A stretch of 64,000 bases of DNA from Bdellovibrio sp. ZAP7 (GTDB lineage Bacteria > Bdellovibrionota_B > Oligoflexia > Oligoflexales > RGVZ01): positions 1 to 64,000 of the forward strand of contig CAMDKS010000015.1 in assembly GCA_945900755.1 (NCBI GenBank). The letters run 5' to 3'. Made by a program: the position numbers and the translations under genes. Below, one piece after another: positions 9,498 to 16,912 of the stretch. The notes below the pieces were generated by a model that was not told the DNA's origin, did not search any database, and was given only the letters and a program-made list of their open reading frames with translations. The stretch's first letter is position 1. Each line of letters starts with the position of its first letter.

Positions 9498-9698
9498 AAG
9501 CCTCACCTCCTTGACTGTTTGGCCCCAATAGCACCAAATCGAAAATATTTTAGCGGCTATAACCCACCGTATTTTGTGAGATTTTGGGGACGCTTTGGCT
9601 TTTCATCTAAATCTGCCATTAATTTTCTTAAACCTCTTCCGATGACCCACCCGTAATGCTTTCAGGTCTCTGATCTGTTTAAGCAGAAAGGATGGAAA

Positions 9699-11258
9699 AT
9701 GGGAAAGTACCAAACTATGTATGGAAAATGGATCCTCGAGATTTCCGCACCGATGGCCGTCGTTTTTGCAGTCTATGCCGTTTCAATATATGCCTCGGCA
9801 ATTTCTGCCGCAGAGCGGTCAGGTCCTCACGCCGATGCCTCATTGTTTAGTTTTGAAATGATGTTAATTGAAGAGCATATTTCGATTGCTCAAGACGATG
9901 AACTAAATTTAATAGAGCTTAAAATCGCGAGAATCCTGCAGAATAATCCCAACGACCTATCGGCGAACTATTTGATGTCGACTCTGCTATTAAAAATGTT
10001 CACACTTGACCCAGGATCCTATTCACTGATTCGACAAAGCACAGAATTAGCTTCTCAAACCTACGATCTCGATCCAAAAAGCGAACTTGGAATCGCAGCA
10101 CTCGCTAGCATTCTTGAAGTAACTGGTGAGGCAGAGCGGGGTCTAGCACTAATTAAAGAGGCCGGAGCCACAGGTCTGCGCTTAGGATGGCATACAAATC
10201 TTGTCAAAGCGCGCCTACTAACTGAAGTCACTCATGCTGGCGGCCTCGACGAAGTGCTGTCGGTTCTAGGAGATGTATTAACCGATTCAAATGCGTCGAG
10301 GAAACTAGTTGCGCCGATACTTGCCGACGTCATCAGAATGAAATACGAAAAGCGCCATGGGCTTGACGAAATCGATGCTCTTGAGACTTGGAGTAAACTC
10401 TGCCCTTCAATCGAAATGACCTTAGAGTTGGCCAATGCAAATGCCCAAAATTTAAATTACAAAAAAGCTTATGCGGAATATGAAAAAATACTTTTAAAAG
10501 TACCCACACACACCGAATCCCTGATTAGCCAAGGCATCATTGCTCAAGCAAGTCTTCACAATCTAACTCTAGCCATACATAAATTTAAGGCCGCCATTGC
10601 CACCACAACCAATCCAGCGTTTGAAGGTCCTGCCAAAATTCATTTGGCCCTTGCCCTAATCGAGCAAAATACGAATCTCGAAGCTTCAAAATTGGCATCC
10701 CTTGACGCCATCAAGTCGAGCAGAGATCAAGAAAAAATACTCCTAGCCATCCTTGCAGCCTATCGCAGAACGTCCACAGCAACGGCCACCTTAGCCCTTC
10801 TAAAAGATCTCGAACAATCAGTTCCGGGATTGGCGTTAGGACATGCGTTGATGGCCGAAATGCTAGCCGAAGGACTCCACCTCTTTGATGAAGCGACCAC
10901 CTCGTTTACCAATGCTATTACTTTGGATCCTAGTCGCAGTGAATATTATAATGGACGCGGACTTGCTTGGATGGGCTTAGCAAACCTTGAAGCGGCATTA
11001 GATGATTTTGAAGCGGCGGCGGCCGTCAATCCAGACGATGCTTCGGCTCGCTATAATACCGCCTGCGCACAAGCTAGACTTGGGCGACAAGACGATGCAC
11101 TTGCGTCCCTTCGCCAATCTTTTGAATTGGATTTCCGACTGCAAACACTTGCCAAGTCCGACGAGGATTTGCTCTCCATGAGATCAGAGCCCCGCTTTGA
11201 GGCCCTAGTAAATTTGGACCTGCGGTCGGGAAAAGAACCTCTTAACGTGGGCCACTAA
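9699..11258 (+). CDS. exported or membrane-anchored TPR protein
   Basis: The 519-aa product starts with a hydrophobic segment (ISAPMAVVFAVYAVSIYASAI) that is a signal anchor or uncleaved signal peptide. The remainder is helical with many TPR-like units, clearest near the C-terminus: HLFDEATTSFTNAITLDPSR, LANLEAALDDFEAAAAVNPD and GRQDDALASLRQSFELD. TPRs mediate protein-protein contacts, so a scaffold role in the periplasm is likely. It is divergent from the protease gene. Its 3' end overlaps the opposing NamZ-like gene by 17 bases. Confidence 0.75.
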   Translation: MGKYQTMYGKWILEISAPMAVVFAVYAVSIYASAISAAERSGPHADASLFSFEMMLIEEHISIAQDDELNLIELKIARILQNNPNDLSANYLMSTLLLKMFTLDPGSYSLIRQSTELASQTYDLDPKSELGIAALASILEVTGEAERGLALIKEAGATGLRLGWHTNLVKARLLTEVTHAGGLDEVLSVLGDVLTDSNASRKLVAPILADVIRMKYEKRHGLDEIDALETWSKLCPSIEMTLELANANAQNLNYKKAYAEYEKILLKVPTHTESLISQGIIAQASLHNLTLAIHKFKAAIATTTNPAFEGPAKIHLALALIEQNTNLEASKLASLDAIKSSRDQEKILLAILAAYRRTSTATATLALLKDLEQSVPGLALGHALMAEMLAEGLHLFDEATTSFTNAITLDPSRSEYYNGRGLAWMGLANLEAALDDFEAAAAVNPDDASARYNTACAQARLGRQDDALASLRQSFELDFRLQTLAKSDEDLLSMRSEPRFEALVNLDLRSGKEPLNVGH

Positions 11259-12438
11259 GGCTTCTCGGATAAATTAAAATCTTGGCCGCTTTGTCAATAT
11301 AGGAACGAATGCCTTCGTGCCAAAATGGATCTTCAAGACTAAAGTCTTTCCCCATGAATTTTTGATCCGATTTTTGGGAGCCATAGATTAGCTTCATGGG
11401 AAGAGTTTTATAATCGTATTCGTAGGGCGGATCCTTCCACCCAAAACCACCGTTTCCGAGCTCAATGGCAGCGCGAATGAGGGCAATGGACAAGTCCAGA
11501 CTGCGAATGGCACGACAATCCGTTACGTGAATCTGCAGGCCTCTACAGGTCTTTCCCATCCATTTTTGGGACGTCGGCTCAAATTGCGCACTCCGCAAGA
11601 AAACACCCGGTGAAGTGCCGCCAAGAAGCTTGAGAACCATGTTTCGATAAGCGTCGCCTTCTGGCAAATATGGAGCGCCAATGAATTGAAACGGAAGTCC
11701 TGTGCCTCGCCCCTCCGACAGGTTGGTACCCTCGAAAATGACGGTGCCCGGATAGACATAGACAGAATCAATGGTTGGTAGGTTGGGCGATGTCAGTACC
11801 CAGGTGCGTTCGAGATCACACCAGTACGATTTTGGATCCCAATGTTGAAGTTCCACGACCTGCAGATCACAAGCAATACTTTGGTTAAAGAATTTTGCAG
11901 CTTCGCCCGCAGTTAAAGCGTGACGCATTGGAATCGGAAATTCGCCGACAAACGATGTGCTGTCACTATCTAGAACTCGACCCTCGCATATTTCGCCGCC
12001 GACAGGATTGGGGCGATCGAGAATGACCACTTTTTTTCTGTACTTTACGGATGCGCGCATGCAGGCAGCAATGGTCGCCTTCCAAGTATAAATGCGGCAC
12101 CCTGTTGTTTGAAGATCGATCACAATCGTGTCTACATTCTGTAACATTTCCGCGGTTGGCTCCCGAGTTTCCGAATACAAGCTATATAACGGAACGCCAA
12201 ACGACACGTGCTTCATGTGCTTCGTTTCAATCATGTTATCTTGACTGGTGCCATAAAATCCGTGTTGAGGCCCAAATAAGGCCGTCAAGCGCGACCCTAA
12301 AATCGTCGACAGCACCGTCCAAGCAGGCACCATCTCAGAGGTCACCGATGCTTGATTGCAGACGAGGGCACATCGCCCCCATTTATTTGCAAGGGAGGCA
12401 TCCGCAGCTAGACGCTCAAGACCGACGATACACTTCAT
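11242..12438 (-). CDS. NamZ-like exo-beta-N-acetylmuramidase (DUF1343 family)
   Basis: The 398-aa product shows the ordered DUF1343 motifs: LFGPQHGFYG, VIDLQTTGCRIYTW, VILDRPNPVGGEI, IPMRHALTAGE and TNLSEGRGTGLPFQFIGAP. Characterised NamZ proteins remove terminal MurNAc from peptidoglycan fragments during turnover and recycling. Members I know of usually have a signal peptide, but this one begins MKCIVGLERLAADA with no hydrophobic segment. It is therefore predicted cytosolic or exported by another route. It is convergent with the TPR gene and follows the small ORF ending at 12455. Confidence 0.85.
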   Translation of the reverse strand: MKCIVGLERLAADASLANKWGRCALVCNQASVTSEMVPAWTVLSTILGSRLTALFGPQHGFYGTSQDNMIETKHMKHVSFGVPLYSLYSETREPTAEMLQNVDTIVIDLQTTGCRIYTWKATIAACMRASVKYRKKVVILDRPNPVGGEICEGRVLDSDSTSFVGEFPIPMRHALTAGEAAKFFNQSIACDLQVVELQHWDPKSYWCDLERTWVLTSPNLPTIDSVYVYPGTVIFEGTNLSEGRGTGLPFQFIGAPYLPEGDAYRNMVLKLLGGTSPGVFLRSAQFEPTSQKWMGKTCRGLQIHVTDCRAIRSLDLSIALIRAAIELGNGGFGWKDPPYEYDYKTLPMKLIYGSQKSDQKFMGKDFSLEDPFWHEGIRSYIDKAAKILIYPRSLSGPR

Positions 12439-12454
12439 CCCGACACCCCGCTCA

Positions 12455-12694
12455 TTAACTTAAACGCTGTCCTATTTTTGCTACCAGCAATGTTAGGCAC
12501 TCATCAATAGACTTACCATTAACTGACTCGACGGTATTATTACGATCTGTTGCATGCTGGCCGTGGCCAGTAAAAGATGAATCCGCGAATTCATCCACTT
12601 CAAGTTGATAGGTGACGCCCTTAACCATGTAAGTGAACTGGTGCATTTTAAAAAGTTTTCCACCTGGCTGAACTACAATTTTTTTCCATGACAT
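12455..12694 (-). CDS. small conserved-looking protein of unknown function
   Basis: This 79-aa protein begins MSWKKIVVQPGGKLFKMHQF. The ATG at 12694 has GGAGG 8 bases upstream, so it is preferred to the track start at 12709. It has no signal peptide. The pattern VKGVTYQLEVDEFADSSFTGHGQ suggests a small beta-rich domain. It sits 16 bases before the NamZ-like gene and may share its transcript. Function is unknown. Confidence 0.65.
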   Translation of the reverse strand: MSWKKIVVQPGGKLFKMHQFTYMVKGVTYQLEVDEFADSSFTGHGQHATDRNNTVESVNGKSIDECLTLLVAKIGQRLS

Positions 12695-12941
12695 GAGGCG
12701 ATCCTCCATTTAATCGGGCCTGAACAAATTGTTCAAAACCTATGTTTCAAGATTTGAGATGCGTAGTATATTTTACGGCGAATTGCTAACCACAGTCAAA
12801 TATTCGAGAAATCATCCTGTTAGGTTTGCATCCATTGGCATTTTTTTGCAGGAATTGGAGAATTCCTAATATTTTTGATACAATTATTATTGAGATCAAA
12901 ACGATCTCATAGGCTATATGTCTAGGAAAGGAGGTGGTGTT

Positions 12942-12992
12942 GTGGGTTGTTTTCAACAAATCCCTTGTCGCATGGAGGTATGTGTCTCTTAG
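12942..12992 (+). CDS. 16-codon Cys-containing ORF inside the structured RNA
   Basis: The GTG at 12942 lies 7 bases after AGGAGG, an ideal spacing. The reading frame gives MGCFQQIPCRMEVCVS and then TAG, with three Cys in 16 residues. It is too short for the ORF track. It is the only frame placed to use the strong ribosome-binding site. It may be a leader peptide whose translation sets the fold of the downstream switch, or a microprotein. No family can be assigned from 16 residues. Confidence 0.45.
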   Translation: MGCFQQIPCRMEVCVS

Positions 12993-13016
12993 TTGAGGCG
13001 GATACCTGACAGCGAA

Positions 13017-13077
13017 CAGCCGGCTCCCCTCCTTTCACAGCTAGTATCATGTTGGGGACGTCGGTTGCTTTTTTTTT
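13017..13077 (+). terminator. intrinsic terminator of the structured RNA
   Basis: A 13-bp stem with two G-U pairs and one bulged C (13017-13029 with 13054-13067) closes a 24-nt loop and is followed by C and nine T. This is the best terminator in the region. It ends transcription well before the sigma-54 promoter at 13260. Confidence 0.7.
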
Positions 13078-13259
13078 AGTCAATCAAGCATTGTGCCCAT
13101 TTTCAACATAATCTAGCGAAAGTCCCCTGAAAATACACCCTGTCCAAAGCCTAGACACCGTCACATTCTTGCCTTAAGAGCAAGCCCTCAAAAATCATAT
13201 AACTTACCGTCATTGCAGACATTTAATGTCAAGATTCAGGCCCTCGCAGGCCCAAATCG

Positions 13260-13278
13260 TTGGCACTATCCTTGCATT
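13260..13278 (+). promoter_or_regulatory. sigma-54 (RpoN) promoter for the M14 peptidase
   Basis: TTGGCACTATCCTTGCATT matches the -24/-12 consensus TGGCAC-N5-TTGCW with correct GG to GC spacing. It lies 87 bases before the peptidase ATG. Transcription would begin near 13288, after the track's longest start at 13260, so that start can be excluded. Sigma-54 promoters need an NtrC-type activator, and one is encoded at 33543. Confidence 0.8.
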
Positions 13279-13364
13279 ATAGTAGGCAGCAGGCCCACCA
13301 GCTCTCGCCGAGACCAGCCCCTCTCGGAAGAATGAGGCCCAAACCTAGACCAGCCAAGGATACC

Positions 13365-14381
13365 ATGACCCTCTTCCGCACCAGTCCAATAGCCCTATTC
13401 CTGCTCCTAAGCAGTATCAGCTCGATTGCGGGCCAGGCATCGGCTAAGGACGCCTTCGGTTTAGATCGATACAAGACACCCGTGGAAGTGATTACGAAGC
13501 CAGACATGCCATACCGGACGCGATTTGGTCGCCCCATTAACGTCTACAGCATCACGGCACCCACTCTAAATAGTGACGACAAAAATCCACCTCATAGATT
13601 CCTCGTTCAAGGAGGCCTGCACGGCAACGAACTTCTTGGCAGTGAATTCGTAAGTTGGCTGGCTCAACGTTTTGCCAAAGGCGAGAGTCTCCTTAACACA
13701 TTGAACAGCGGCAATATCGCCATAGATTTTGTTCCCTATGCTAATCCAGATGGAACGATTCAGTTTACGCGCGGCAACGGAAATAAAATTAATCTTAATC
13801 GCAATTTTAGTGTGCTCTGGGGATTGACAAAAGAAAATCCAGGCCCCGCTGCATTTAGCGAGCCTGAAACTCGTGCGATTAGAGACCTCTTTGCAAAACA
13901 AAACTACACGGGTGCTATTGATGTCCATGGCTATATAAATTGGGTGGTCATCCCCACCGCTCCTGAAGATGGGCTCTCAGGACTTCCAAAAATTGATGCG
14001 AAAAAAATTGCAGACTACCGCAGATGGGCACTTGCCATCAAAAATGAAGCGGCAGCGAAATTACCGGGCTACGAAGTGAAGTCGGCAGGTAGCTTAGGTG
14101 ACGGCGGATCCTTTGAAGATTTCGCTTGGTGGGGCGCAGGAGTTCCTGCCGCATGCTTAGAGATATTCTCGAGTGACCGTTTTGTGGCTAAGTCAATGGC
14201 TGCCAAATTGGTAGACATCCTAACCCCTCGTGCCTTTGGTCGTGTGGCTGCAAACTTTGATTCTACAGATATGTTTTTGGTCTACGAAAATTATATTCAT
14301 AGCCTATTCATTGAATCTATCCGTATTAAATCGGGCGACGATACCGTTCGTCAAATGGCAGCCACAGCGCCTCCATTTTGA
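13365..14381 (+). CDS. exported M14-family zinc carboxypeptidase
   Basis: The 338-aa product begins with a signal peptide (SPIALFLLLSSISSIAGQASA, cleavage after ASA likely). Zinc ligands fit the M14 pattern: His and Glu in GGLHGNELLGSEF and His in AIDVHGYINW. The catalytic Glu is probably in PAACLEIFSSD. M14 enzymes remove C-terminal residues from peptides or cleave murein peptides (the MpaA branch). Periplasmic peptide or cell-wall hydrolysis is likely, and the exact substrate is unknown. ATG 13365 has AAGGA upstream, with ATG 13332 as the alternative. Control by sigma-54 is predicted. Confidence 0.85.
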   Translation: MTLFRTSPIALFLLLSSISSIAGQASAKDAFGLDRYKTPVEVITKPDMPYRTRFGRPINVYSITAPTLNSDDKNPPHRFLVQGGLHGNELLGSEFVSWLAQRFAKGESLLNTLNSGNIAIDFVPYANPDGTIQFTRGNGNKINLNRNFSVLWGLTKENPGPAAFSEPETRAIRDLFAKQNYTGAIDVHGYINWVVIPTAPEDGLSGLPKIDAKKIADYRRWALAIKNEAAAKLPGYEVKSAGSLGDGGSFEDFAWWGAGVPAACLEIFSSDRFVAKSMAAKLVDILTPRAFGRVAANFDSTDMFLVYENYIHSLFIESIRIKSGDDTVRQMAATAPPF

Positions 14382-14420
14382 GCAGAATCTTACCTTATTC
14401 ATCAGAATCTAGCTAACGAT

Positions 14421-15842
14421 TCAAAAAAGATCCTCTATCGATATCAAGGCATCAAAATAGTCTTGAAAATAATCTTCATCTTCAAGCTGCCCATGATAAA
14501 TCAAAACAGGTCGAACTGAGAAATTTCGAGGCTTTCTAAGAAATTCAATCTTCTTCTTCACTTCATCAACTATGGATTTGCCAATTTTTTCCCGAAATTT
14601 TACTTCACAAGCATATGCAAGCCCATTTTTCAGCTCTATCAACAGATCAATTTGGCATGCACCTTTTGTTTTAGCGGATTTCGTCTGAAAATAGGGACCC
14701 GCCGCGACGATCATATTTGGGTCTAGTTTCAGAGCCGATACAATATCAACCAAATTCGCGAGTATCAGGTTCTCTACCTGTAATCCCATAATTGTATTCC
14801 ATTGGGTTAGGGATCCTAGATGTGTGTTCTGATATAATTTACCAGCTATTTTGCTTTTTTCGGGTTCAATGTAACGCAAATAAAAGCGCAAATAATTATC
14901 AGAGATCCGGTACCGACTAAGTTTTGCTGGGGTTTTACTACCTAGTATATGTGAGTAGTCTCGCGCAATGAATCCCGAATGTTCGATGTCCGTAAGATAT
15001 CTTGATATTGAACCGTTCTGCTCAACTTTAAGTTTTACACAAATCTCCTGAGTGGAAAGATGCCCCTTCAAAAGCAATCGAATGATTGACCGATATTTTT
15101 TTGACCGTCGATCAAATATGTCATTAAAAATCCTATCAAACTCATGAAGCAAAAAACCCTGTGGTTCAAAACAGAGCGTTTTGATGTTTTGTTCCGCAGT
15201 AAGTTTGCTATTCACCTCTTCGAGATACCGCGGCACACCTCCAGTGACTGAGAGTATTTTGATTTTGTCAGTTGCCCTCATTCGAGACTGAGGGTCCATC
15301 AATTGACTGCTTTCTCTGAGGTTTAGCTCCCTTAAGTCAATTGTTGCCGATAGTCGGCCAACAAAATCCGCAGAATTCAAAATATTTTCCTCAATCCACG
15401 AAGAAACCGACCCACAGACCAACACAATTAGTTTGGAAAACCTGGAAAGCTTAACGTCCCAGGAAATTTTGAGACGGCCCGCAAAATCAGGGTCATGAGC
15501 CCCCATCCACGAGATTTCATCTAAGAGGACCAATGATCGCTCGCTCTTAAGAGTTATTGCGAGGGCGTCGAAGGCGTCTGTCCACGTTTTAACGTTCATT
15601 CTGGGAATATTTGTTTGCCTAACAAGCTCCTCGACAAAATGATCCAACTGGTCTTGATTTGTCTGTCCTGGCCGAGGACTTAATCCTTGAAAACTTAAGA
15701 ATTTTTTCTGGGTTTTGCCAAATTCTGCAGCCAATGCACTTTTGCCAATGCGCCGCCTTCCCTTGCAAACCACAAGACTGGCAGTCTTTTTTTGTGTAAG
15801 GGCTGTGATTGCGGCTAGTTCTGGTTTTCGACCGATAAACAA
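14421..15842 (-). CDS. AAA ATPase with C-terminal DUF234-like (PD-(D/E)XK-type) domain
   Basis: The 473-aa product opens FIGRKPELAAI and has a Walker A in KGRRRIGKSALA (~res 25-36) and a Walker B in SLVLLDEISWMG (~105-116). A winged-helix region follows (ICVKLKVEQNGSISRYLTDI). The C-terminal ~100 residues contain QIDLLIELKNG then ACEVKFREKIGKS, the D...E-x-K layout of restriction-endonuclease-fold nucleases. This architecture is common in mobile or laterally acquired genes of archaea and bacteria, usually with unknown function. The start is TTG with AGGAAGGGG upstream. Two palindromes lie directly upstream. The gene looks more AT-rich than its neighbours, suggesting transfer. Confidence 0.8.
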   Translation of the reverse strand: MFIGRKPELAAITALTQKKTASLVVCKGRRRIGKSALAAEFGKTQKKFLSFQGLSPRPGQTNQDQLDHFVEELVRQTNIPRMNVKTWTDAFDALAITLKSERSLVLLDEISWMGAHDPDFAGRLKISWDVKLSRFSKLIVLVCGSVSSWIEENILNSADFVGRLSATIDLRELNLRESSQLMDPQSRMRATDKIKILSVTGGVPRYLEEVNSKLTAEQNIKTLCFEPQGFLLHEFDRIFNDIFDRRSKKYRSIIRLLLKGHLSTQEICVKLKVEQNGSISRYLTDIEHSGFIARDYSHILGSKTPAKLSRYRISDNYLRFYLRYIEPEKSKIAGKLYQNTHLGSLTQWNTIMGLQVENLILANLVDIVSALKLDPNMIVAAGPYFQTKSAKTKGACQIDLLIELKNGLAYACEVKFREKIGKSIVDEVKKKIEFLRKPRNFSVRPVLIYHGQLEDEDYFQDYFDALISIEDLF

Positions 15843-15860
15843 ACGATTTTACCCCTTCCT

Positions 15861-15899
15861 AGCATTACTAGATTGAGATTATCTCATTTATCTACAAAC
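15861..15899 (-). promoter_or_regulatory. possible promoter of the AAA/DUF234 gene
   Basis: On the minus strand TTGACG lies in the first palindrome. Downstream are GATAAT (15-base spacer) and TAATCT (17-base spacer). Neither is an ideal -10, but the overlap of the -35 with the palindrome suggests repression by whatever binds it. Coordinates are approximate. Confidence 0.4.
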
Positions 15900-15924
15900 G
15901 TCAAATACGACGTTTGTAGATAAA
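15887..15924. promoter_or_regulatory. palindromic operator-like site 1
   Basis: TTTATCTACAAACGTC and GACGTTTGTAGATAAA form a perfect 16-bp inverted repeat around a 6-base spacer (AAATAC). It lies 45 bases upstream of the ATPase start codon. It has no T-run on either strand to suggest a terminator. Confidence 0.8.
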
Positions 15925-15939
15925 ATTTTCTACACATAT

Positions 15940-15979
15940 ATTTGTCTACAAACGTCACATATGACGTTTGTAGACAAAT
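15940..15979. promoter_or_regulatory. palindromic operator-like site 2
   Basis: ATTTGTCTACAAACGTC and GACGTTTGTAGACAAAT form a perfect 17-bp inverted repeat around ACATAT. The core TCTACAAACGTC-N6-GACGTTTGTAGA variant is shared with site 1, and the centres are 54 bp apart, about five helical turns. Two such sites imply cooperative binding of a dimeric protein or recognition of a DNA structure. Confidence 0.8.
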
Positions 15980-16003
15980 CAAAGATCGATTCTCTGATAC
16001 ATA

Positions 16004-16861
16004 TTACAACTGAATTTTGTCTGCATAAAATTTCGGGATTGCAAAAGCGCCCGTCATCAAATCAGAACTCAAATATTGAAGGCCCTTCGAAATGCGATCA
16101 AAACGTCCATGATCATATTTTTGAGGGTCAATTGGATTTTGTGAAGCGACTGTCCATGACCAGCTACCGCGAGGATAAGTTGGAATCGGGGCCACATAGC
16201 TACGCTGATGTTTAAACCCACCATTGATATTTCGATGAATACGACTCAGGGCTTCCTTGGTAAACCAAGGCGACTCACTCTGGGCCGCCATAACTCCATC
16301 CTTACGTAACGCTCCTGCCACATCTCGGTAGAATTCGCGGCTAAAAAGTCCTTCGCCCGGTCCAATCGGGTCCGTGGAATCGACAAGAATCAAGTCCACT
16401 TCGTTTTTGAGCTCCTTCATAAACGCAACACCATCACCTACCCGCACCTTAACGCGCGAGTCAAAGCCTGGGTTTAAGCAATCGGCAACTTTAGGAAAGA
16501 ATTTTTTGCTGACATCAATCACCATGCCATCGATTTCGCAAAGAATGACCTCTTCTACGTCTTTGTGCTTTAGAATCTCTCGCACGGTTCCACCATCACC
16601 GCCACCAATGACGACAACGCGTCGCGGATTCGGATGCAGGCATAAAGGAACATGGGATATCATCTCGTGATAAATAAATTCATCCGAATCGGTCAGCATC
16701 ACAAGGCCGTCCAGCAATAGCATTGTTCCGTATGCCTTCGTTTCGACAACATCAACCGTTTGAAATTCGCTTTTGCCGTGGAACAAAACTTCCGTAACAG
16801 CCCAACCCGTGCGAACGTCGTCGCCTTCTTGCTCGGTGACCCAAAGATTCATAGATGACAT
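16004..16861 (-). CDS. speE: polyamine aminopropyltransferase (spermidine synthase)
   Basis: SpeE transfers an aminopropyl group from decarboxylated SAM to putrescine. The 285-aa product has the standard motifs: YHEMISHVPL, VVVIGGGDGGTVREIL (nucleotide-binding loop), VILCEIDGMVID, LILVDSTDPIGPGEGLFS and AQSESPWF. GAGG lies 7 bases before the ATG. It is a single gene between the RHH protein and the palindromes. No speD or speA/speC is seen in this window. Confidence 0.95.
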   Translation of the reverse strand: MSSMNLWVTEQEGDDVRTGWAVTEVLFHGKSEFQTVDVVETKAYGTMLLLDGLVMLTDSDEFIYHEMISHVPLCLHPNPRRVVVIGGGDGGTVREILKHKDVEEVILCEIDGMVIDVSKKFFPKVADCLNPGFDSRVKVRVGDGVAFMKELKNEVDLILVDSTDPIGPGEGLFSREFYRDVAGALRKDGVMAAQSESPWFTKEALSRIHRNINGGFKHQRSYVAPIPTYPRGSWSWTVASQNPIDPQKYDHGRFDRISKGLQYLSSDLMTGAFAIPKFYADKIQL

Positions 16862-16912
16862 AAAAAAACCTCACGTTGGAATATTTTGACGATTCCTCTG
16901 TCTAACAGACAA

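Larger units (their letters stand above)
12926..13077 (+). ncRNA. candidate structured RNA with SD/anti-SD switch and intrinsic terminator
   Basis: GAAAGGAGG (12926-12934) is a strong ribosome-binding site. Its exact complement CCTCCTTTC occurs at 13028-13036, and flanking CTAG/CTAG can extend the pairing. CCTCCTTTC is also the sequence of the 16S rRNA 3' tail. The downstream copy lies largely in the loop of a second hairpin, CAGCCGGC-TCCCC (13017-13029) with GGGGA-c-GTCGGTTG (13054-13067). That stem is followed by nine T and reads as an intrinsic terminator. The two folds share bases 13028-13029 and so compete. A possible -10 is TATATG at 12915. Whether it is a free RNA, a small mRNA or an attenuator is open. 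Confidence 0.6.
12695..13364. other. 670-base intergenic region with RNA element and sigma-54 promoter
   Basis: This is one of the longest non-coding gaps. From left to right it holds the upstream region of the small ORF, an inverted repeat (GAGATC AAAAC GATCTC, 12892-12908), a candidate structured RNA (12926-13077) with a 16-codon ORF, and a sigma-54 promoter (13260-13278) for the M14 peptidase. Between 13081 and 13259 I see nothing further that I can name. Confidence 0.8.

Noticed and set aside
12926-13077. Identity of the RNA element as a c-di-GMP (GEMM) riboswitch, 6S RNA or SRP RNA
   Set aside because: None of the core motifs of these classes is present (no GEMM tetraloop-receptor, no 6S long duplex with bubble, no SRP GGAAGC loop). 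Left as an unclassified element.
15961-16215. 84-aa plus-strand ORF at the palindromes
   Set aside because: It begins inside palindrome 2 and reads antisense to the 3' end of speE. No ribosome-binding site or recognisable product.
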